NCBI GenBank assembly: GCA_963753545.1 | Contig: CAVWCQ010000011.1 | Location: 983,503 to 1,047,502 of the forward strand | Origin: CAVWCQ01 sp963753545 | Lineage (GTDB): Bacteria; Chloroflexota; Anaerolineae; Aggregatilineales; Aggregatilineaceae | Length of the DNA stretch: 64,000 bases | Reading direction: 5' to 3' | Shown: positions 58,955-64,000 of the stretch, one piece after another | Numbering within the stretch: the stretch's first letter is position 1 | How the letters are laid out: every line of letters starts with the position of its first letter | The notes under the pieces: model-generated | The model's database searches: none | Seen by the model: the letters and a program-made list of their open reading frames with translations, nothing else | Told to the model about the DNA's origin: nothing | Made by a program: the position numbers and the translations under genes

Positions 58955-59719
58955 CTATTCGTCGATGGGAAACTGGCGCAACCCTGTAATCTGCATGGCG
59001 ATAAACAGTAAAAAGAGCGGATTGTAGATGATGTAGCGCCGCCACAAGCGCCGGGGCTCTGTTCCCAACCGAAACAGCCATTCCAACGCGCGCCGCTGCA
59101 TCCAATAAGGGGCCTGCGGCACCCGCCCCGTCAAAAAATCGAAGGCTGCCCCTACCCCAACCAGGACGGGGGCATTTAGTTGATCGCGATGTTCTGCTAT
59201 CCAGCGATCCTGCTTGGGACTTCCCAGACCCACCCATACCACATCCGGATTAACTGCGTTAATCTGGTCGATAACGGCCTGATCCTCCTGGGGTGTGAGT
59301 GCACGGAATGGCGGTGAACAGGTTCCTGCCACGCGCAGGCCGGGAAAACGACGGATTAAGGTTTCGGCCAGCTTTTCGGGCACGCTCGCCGCGCCGCCAT
59401 AATAATAATTAGTGAATCCTTTCTGTGCGGCCAATTTGCTAAAGGCCAGCAGCAGATCCGGGCCATAGACACGGTTTACAGATTTATATCCGAGCAAATG
59501 GCTGAGGAAAACCAGCGGCATGCCATCGGGCGCGACAATTCCTGCCCGGTTGACGATCTTACGCAGCTCAGCATCTTTCCGGCACATCATGACAGTATAT
59601 ACCGGGCAAGTGACGACATAGGTCTGATTCCGGTCGTTTATCCAGACAGACATCTGCTCCAGCGCGCAATCCATATTGATAGCGCTGAGACGGACACCGA
59701 GAATATTGACATAGGGCAT
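58955..59719 (-). CDS. WecG/TagA/CpsF-family glycosyltransferase
   Basis: Membrane-associated transferase that adds a sugar (often N-acetylmannosamine-type) to a lipid-linked acceptor. 254 residues. I chose ATG 59719 (MPYVNILGVRLSAINM) behind AAAGGAG; the longer frame upstream overlaps the next gene. Motifs are APDGMPLVF near the N-terminus, the NPDVVWVGLGSPKQDRWI block with a conserved Lys/Gln/Asp core, and VGVGAAFDFLTGRVPQAPYWM near the C-terminus. It works after the sugar-1-phosphate transferase upstream. Last gene of the EPS cluster. Confidence 0.93.
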   Translation of the reverse strand: MPYVNILGVRLSAINMDCALEQMSVWINDRNQTYVVTCPVYTVMMCRKDAELRKIVNRAGIVAPDGMPLVFLSHLLGYKSVNRVYGPDLLLAFSKLAAQKGFTNYYYGGAASVPEKLAETLIRRFPGLRVAGTCSPPFRALTPQEDQAVIDQINAVNPDVVWVGLGSPKQDRWIAEHRDQLNAPVLVGVGAAFDFLTGRVPQAPYWMQRRALEWLFRLGTEPRRLWRRYIIYNPLFLLFIAMQITGLRQFPIDE

Positions 59720-59732
59720 GGCAGCCGCTCCT

Positions 59733-61143
59733 TTAAAACGCACCGCGCCCGACCAGAACGGTTTGCAGCGTGCGCCACAGGATTTTGATGTCGAGCCACA
59801 GCGAATAATTGCGGATATAGAAAAGATCATCCTCAGTGTTGAGATGCATCGGCTTTTCACTGCGGCCATTGACTTGCCACCAGCCAGTTAAGCCCTGCGG
59901 AACCTCAAACCGCTTGCACTGCCATGCTTCGTACTGCTCGACCAGCCAGGGCATTTCCGGGCGTGGTCCGACCAGACTCATTTCGCCACGCAGAATATTG
60001 AATAACTGCGGCAGTTCATCCAGACTCAAACGGCGCAGCCACTGCCCGACGCGCGTTACACGCGGATCATCCGGGTGCTTGTAAATCAAATGCCCATCGC
60101 CATCGAGTGTGTTGACCTGGGTCTGCATATGTTCGGCCCCATCGCGCATTGAACGGAATTTGTACATGCAAAAAACGCGGTTTCGCTCCCCGACACGCTT
60201 CTGCCGGAAGAGGATCGGGCCTGGGCTGTCCAACCGGATCAGGATGGCAATGATCGTCATCAGTGGAAGGGCGGGAATCATCAACAGTGACGTAACCGCG
60301 ATATCAAACACTCGTTTGATCAGCCGTTGGAACGGGTCAAGGACTGGCTCTTTCAGGGTCAGCAGCGGCAAGCCGCTGAAATCTTCCACACTCAGGCGCA
60401 AAAAGACCAGCTCGAAGTAGTCGGGAACGATACGAATGTTGACGGGCAGCGTTTGCAGTTGGTGCACAAAATCACGGGTAAGCTGTTAAATCTGCCAGGG
60501 CAGCGCAATGACTACTTCCGAAATATGGTGTTTTTCGATTAGCGAAGGTGTTTCTGAAAACAGGCCCAGGACAGGTAGATCGCAGTTATCCATCTGATCT
60601 TCGTCCTCTGCCGCATAACCAACCAGTTCCAACCCCATCCAGGCGTTTTCTTTGACTGTACATCCAATTTCCCGCGCGATCTGCCCGGTTCCCACAATCA
60701 ACACACGGCGCAGAGTCGTAGCGGTTGCTGCCGGTAATTTTGAACAGGACGCGCACGGCTACCCGATGGATAATAATGAGTATCAGGTAGATGGCCAGGA
60801 AGTAGATGATTTCCAGGCGGGAAATCTGCCGGTAGGTGAAATACAGGACGCCGGAAAAAATCAGGCCCGCGACGGCTGTCCCTTCGACCACTTTGACGAT
60901 TTCCTTGCTGAGATGCAGCACTTCGCGCGGATTATAGACATCCGTGGAAGTGAAGATGATACCCCAGATCACCGCGACAATGAGATAGACTGGAAGGGGA
61001 AGCTGCCAGGTGGCGGGCACGCTGGATTTACCAACGGGCAGCGCCTCGCGAAATTCAGCGGCTAACAGCAGAGCCACAAAAACGAGGATCATGTCGGAAA
61101 AAACAAGAACCAATGTGAACCGAAGACTGAATTGTTTGACCAT
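59733..61143 (-). pseudogene. Polyprenyl glycosylphosphotransferase (sugar transferase), frameshifted and with a stop
   Basis: Starts exopolysaccharide synthesis by loading a sugar-1-phosphate onto undecaprenyl phosphate. The N-terminal membrane part (MVKQFSLRFTLVLVFSDMIL, four or five helices) is followed by a nucleotide-binding-like CoA-fold domain (RVLIVGTGQIAREIGC) and the C-terminal catalytic domain (RVFDIAVTSLLMIPALPLMT, RFEVPQGLTGWWQVNGRSE, SLDELPQLFNILRGEMSLVGPRPEMP). The frame shifts near 60715, and a TAA stop at 60486-60488 interrupts IALPWQI-QLTRDF in the otherwise continuous frame. Two independent defects in one gene make real decay more likely here than in the other cases. Confidence 0.88.
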
Positions 61144-61176
61144 AAACGTGAAAACTGAGACCCACTCAGTACCTAA

Positions 61177-61220
61177 CTATGCTCCATACCCTATATAAGT
61201 TTTAGCACGAAGGAGCATAG
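61177..61220. repeat. Inverted repeat between EPS genes
   Basis: CTATGCTCC (61177-61185) and GGAGCATAG (61212-61220) are separated by 26 AT-rich bases. It lies upstream of the sugar transferase start. It could be an operator or an RNA hairpin. Confidence 0.4.
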
Positions 61221-61246
61221 CTAACATCAGAATAGAGAATAAGAGA

Positions 61247-61280
61247 CTCTCACCGCAAAGCGCGAAAAGAACGCAAAGGA
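61247..61280. repeat. Second copy of the CTCACCG-type short repeat
   Basis: Shares the pattern CTCACCGCAAAG, GCGnAAAG, GCAAAG with 16101-16132. It lies just downstream of the O-antigen ligase-like gene (minus strand). Confidence 0.35.
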
Positions 61281-61298
61281 ACAGCCAGAGAGAATGTT

Positions 61299-63851
61299 TT
61301 ACGGCCCGCGGGCTGTTCCGAATGGGGCACGAATGGCTTCTACCGCTTCCGTTGGCAGCGAGTCCAGTTGGTTACGAATATTCCAGGCATAGGGGTCCAG
61401 GACCAGGACATCTTCGTAGACATTCCGCGCTTTTTTCCACTGTTTCGTGGATTCGTAGCGGTTCGCCAGTTCGATCCAGGGCTTTACCAGAATGGGATTA
61501 AGAAGAGGAGTCCGCGCCTGAGGCAGCACATCAAGATTACCGATTGTGTTATAGAGGGTTACGGCATAGCCAGTGCGATAGTCATAGGGAACCTTGACCG
61601 CTTTTGCCAGAAGCTTATTGATTTCGTCATCGTCCTCACCATCCTGTTCAGCTTGCAGCGCCAGGATATACCAGCCCCACCCAGCATTCCCATCACTGAG
61701 AAAAATGGCAGCGTGAGCAGCTTTTCCGGCAACCAGATGAGCCGGCGCGGGACCGTATCCCAGCCGCAGGCGTTCCGCCCAGACGATATAATGCCGTACG
61801 GGATTTTGATATTGGACAGCAAGGGCATAACAAGTAAGACAGGGTTCGGTCGCGCCTTCGGGCCATAGCGCATCAAGCCGCAGACGGATATTGGGGGGGG
61901 CACTCTGCCGGTCATACTGGTAGGTGATGCGCAGAATTAAATCCATATCGCCGCTAAAAACAGCGATATCCAGGGCGACCGCTGCCCGCCCTTCTCCCAA
62001 AAAGTGATCGACGGCGGCTGGCAAAATAGCGGCCCGTTCCGGATGAGCGGGATCAGTCCAGAAACCGGATGATGCCAGCCATGTGGCGCGCTGAAGCGCA
62101 TCAAAATAGGCTTTGCGGGCCAGATTATGGTGGCCCAGGATGTCGTAATATTCACCCAACTTCAAATAATATCCACTTTGAACGGGATCCCAACGGATGG
62201 CTGTTCTTGCCGCGCGTGCGGCCTCCACATAGTGCCCCGCCTGGGCATAAAGCGCACCTAAATTCTGCCATCCTGTGCTCCACGATTCATTGTGACGCAG
62301 GCTGTCTTCATAGGCTCTGATCGCTTCATCAAGGTATCGTTGGGGATTGTCGTTGGCCAGAAAGCCGAGGATCGTTGCCTCCTGCATCTGGTAAAGTTCC
62401 AGGTCGGGATCGGCGTTTTCGGCGGAGCGAACCTCCTCCAATGCTTTTTGGTTGTTTCCAGAAGCCATCGCCTTTAGCGCGCGATGTTGGGCCAGCGCGC
62501 CCCAGTGTACCGGGATAAACGCGATTTGCGCCGCAATCAACAGCACCAACAGGACAAAGATCGGCGCTCGCTGGCGGAACCGTGCATGCACGATAACAGC
62601 CTGATCATCCACCACATAGGCGGCCATCGCCAATACCAGCACCATCGTTGAAGTGCGCGAAAACGTATCGACCAGATTGTGTACGCCAAACGCTACCAAT
62701 GCTGTCAGGATACCCTCCAGCCTCCGGCGGCGGGCCTGACTGCTCACTTTCCAACTATCGATCCAGATGTGTGCAAACCGGATGAGTAGCCAGACACAAA
62801 GTGTGAACAGGATTCCACCGCCCTCTGCCAGCACGTTAAGGGGTAGATTGTGGGCATGCCAGAGAGACAAATAGCTTGGCGAATAGTCCCAGTTGTAATA
62901 CCAGGGGCGGACGGTGGCGAACTGGTGAAGGCCAACGCCGAGCAGTGGATGATCCTCGAAGATATGAACGGCGCTGTACCACAGGTCAATGCGGGAAATG
63001 TCATCCGAACTGGGCGCGCGTGTCGTGAGCCAAAACACGCCCACAAAAACGATCAGCCCGGCAGCAGCCGCCGCTGCAATCAGAACAGGCGGATTTACCA
63101 GACGCTGCAGCGCGGGTGGAAACCGTCGTTTTTCGTGCAGCACCGTGATCAGAATCATGGTTCCCAGCAGCGCGACAAAACCGAGATAAGCTCCTCGCGA
63201 CTGGGTAAGCACCAGCACGCCCATCAATCCCCCGGCGAGGATACGCATGATCCAACACATCCTCTGGCCCCGCGCCGTATCGGCCCATGCAACCAGGACC
63301 GGAATCGCCAGCAAACAATAGGCTCCAAGCGGATTTTTGTGTTCAAACGCGCGTGAAGCGGGATGAATTACAGGGGGGATACTCAGGCCGGACCAGTGCG
63401 GCCAGCCGTTAATGAACGGCGGATTGAGCGACGGTTGGAGATACCAGCCAAGCATCTCTCGAACCGTCAGCACGATAACAAGCGCCGCCGACAGGACAAG
63501 CCCTTCCATCACCCAGCGATGCATACCATTTTGCAGCATATAGACGAACAGGTAGAAGATCAGGATATGCAGCAGGACGTACCACACAAATTCCAGGCTG
63601 ACGCGGGGATCATGCGCGAAGAGAGCCGCGATCAACCAGCCGCCGCCAAGCGCCCATAATGGCGCATCCAGCCGTGTCACGGGCAGCGCTTTGCCGCTGC
63701 GCCAGAGGTAGATGAGCCAGGCCCCGAATAAGAGGGCCGCGCCGACTTGATGGATCAGTTTAACGGTGGGGATGTACTCGTGGACGCCGCCGATCATCAG
63801 CGAAGAATAGATGATCAAGCCAATCGTCAAGAAGCGTAGAGCGGGTTTCAT
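61299..63851 (-). CDS. O-antigen ligase/polymerase-like membrane protein with C-terminal TPR domain
   Basis: About 850 residues, starting ATG 63851 (MKPALRFLTIGLIIYSS); the upstream part of the frame is unlikely. The N-terminal 430 residues have about ten membrane helices with a Wzy/WaaL-type pattern, including ASRAFEHKNPLGAYCLLAIP, LTQSRGAYLGFVALLG and HPLLGVGLHQFATVRPWYYNWDYS in a large outer loop. The C-terminal half is soluble with TPR-like helices (TGWQNLGALYAQAGHYVEAARAART, YYLKLGEYYDILGHHNLARKAYF). Such proteins polymerise or attach polysaccharide chains. It is the first gene of the cluster within this window. Confidence 0.88.
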   Translation of the reverse strand: MKPALRFLTIGLIIYSSLMIGGVHEYIPTVKLIHQVGAALLFGAWLIYLWRSGKALPVTRLDAPLWALGGGWLIAALFAHDPRVSLEFVWYVLLHILIFYLFVYMLQNGMHRWVMEGLVLSAALVIVLTVREMLGWYLQPSLNPPFINGWPHWSGLSIPPVIHPASRAFEHKNPLGAYCLLAIPVLVAWADTARGQRMCWIMRILAGGLMGVLVLTQSRGAYLGFVALLGTMILITVLHEKRRFPPALQRLVNPPVLIAAAAAAGLIVFVGVFWLTTRAPSSDDISRIDLWYSAVHIFEDHPLLGVGLHQFATVRPWYYNWDYSPSYLSLWHAHNLPLNVLAEGGGILFTLCVWLLIRFAHIWIDSWKVSSQARRRRLEGILTALVAFGVHNLVDTFSRTSTMVLVLAMAAYVVDDQAVIVHARFRQRAPIFVLLVLLIAAQIAFIPVHWGALAQHRALKAMASGNNQKALEEVRSAENADPDLELYQMQEATILGFLANDNPQRYLDEAIRAYEDSLRHNESWSTGWQNLGALYAQAGHYVEAARAARTAIRWDPVQSGYYLKLGEYYDILGHHNLARKAYFDALQRATWLASSGFWTDPAHPERAAILPAAVDHFLGEGRAAVALDIAVFSGDMDLILRITYQYDRQSAPPNIRLRLDALWPEGATEPCLTCYALAVQYQNPVRHYIVWAERLRLGYGPAPAHLVAGKAAHAAIFLSDGNAGWGWYILALQAEQDGEDDDEINKLLAKAVKVPYDYRTGYAVTLYNTIGNLDVLPQARTPLLNPILVKPWIELANRYESTKQWKKARNVYEDVLVLDPYAWNIRNQLDSLPTEAVEAIRAPFGTARGP

Positions 63852-64000
63852 AAGCGTGCGTCCGCTGGCGTTAAGAGCAGGTGTTACGCCAGAGGATAGC
63901 GGATTCGCGCTGGAAGGCCAAACGTTTTTTACCGTTTGAGTCCGGAAGAGCAAAAGGTCTATGCCTTGTGCTTACTTGCTCCAGCGTGCTGGTGAGATTC

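Overview
This is a bacterial chromosome segment of moderate-to-high GC content that most resembles a member of the Chloroflexota (Anaerolineae-like). The assignment is inferred from the gene mix and from no marker gene. Supporting signs are mevalonate-pathway genes, an ECF sigma/DUF5667 pair, many Thr/Pro-linked secreted proteins, a DUF5679 zinc ribbon and short intergenic palindromes of the GTAGGGGCG type. There is no phage, insertion sequence, CRISPR array or rRNA.

Layout. 1-880 is gene-poor, with a truncated gene end. 920-7565 is an oppABCDF peptide transporter on the minus strand whose two permeases are enlarged. 8026-15161 holds a small unknown protein, rubrerythrin, a heterodimeric ABC exporter, a secreted beta-propeller protein and a fumarylacetoacetase-family enzyme. 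15276-21031 has a MOSC protein and a giant modular secreted protein split by a frameshift. 21494-28936 carries 6-phosphogluconate dehydrogenase and a sister reductase, a Ca-binding-type secreted protein, ECF sigma plus DUF5667 protein, and HtpG. 29087-31220 has an HD protein, a prephenate-dehydrogenase-like protein and a broken acetyltransferase. 31336-36078 is a selenocysteine locus (tRNA-Sec, frameshifted selB, an alpha/beta hydrolase, selA). 36161-41117 has a second fumarylacetoacetase-family enzyme, a cNMP-binding histidine kinase, transketolase and a DUF5679-TIR protein. 41131-47205 contains isoprenoid genes (polyprenyl synthase, mevalonate kinase, mevalonate-type decarboxylase) and two secreted GldG/DUF4350-like proteins. 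47374-58156 is a beta-glucan or cellodextrin uptake and phosphorolysis locus (LacI regulator, CUT1 transporter, GH1, two GH94). 58564-63851 has a double-ACT protein and an exopolysaccharide cluster.

How the genes work together. The sugar locus forms a complete path: binding protein and permeases import oligosaccharides, which GH1 and GH94 enzymes split to glucose and glucose-1-phosphate; transketolase and gnd serve central carbon metabolism. A near-perfect promoter with a palindromic operator just downstream precedes lacI, so the regulator probably controls itself. The selenocysteine locus has tRNA, SelA and SelB but no selD and no recognised selenoprotein here.

A caution: at least six genes carry single frameshifts or stop codons while both halves remain well conserved. 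Some are repaired by one base in a short run. Base-calling or assembly error is a strong alternative to real gene decay.
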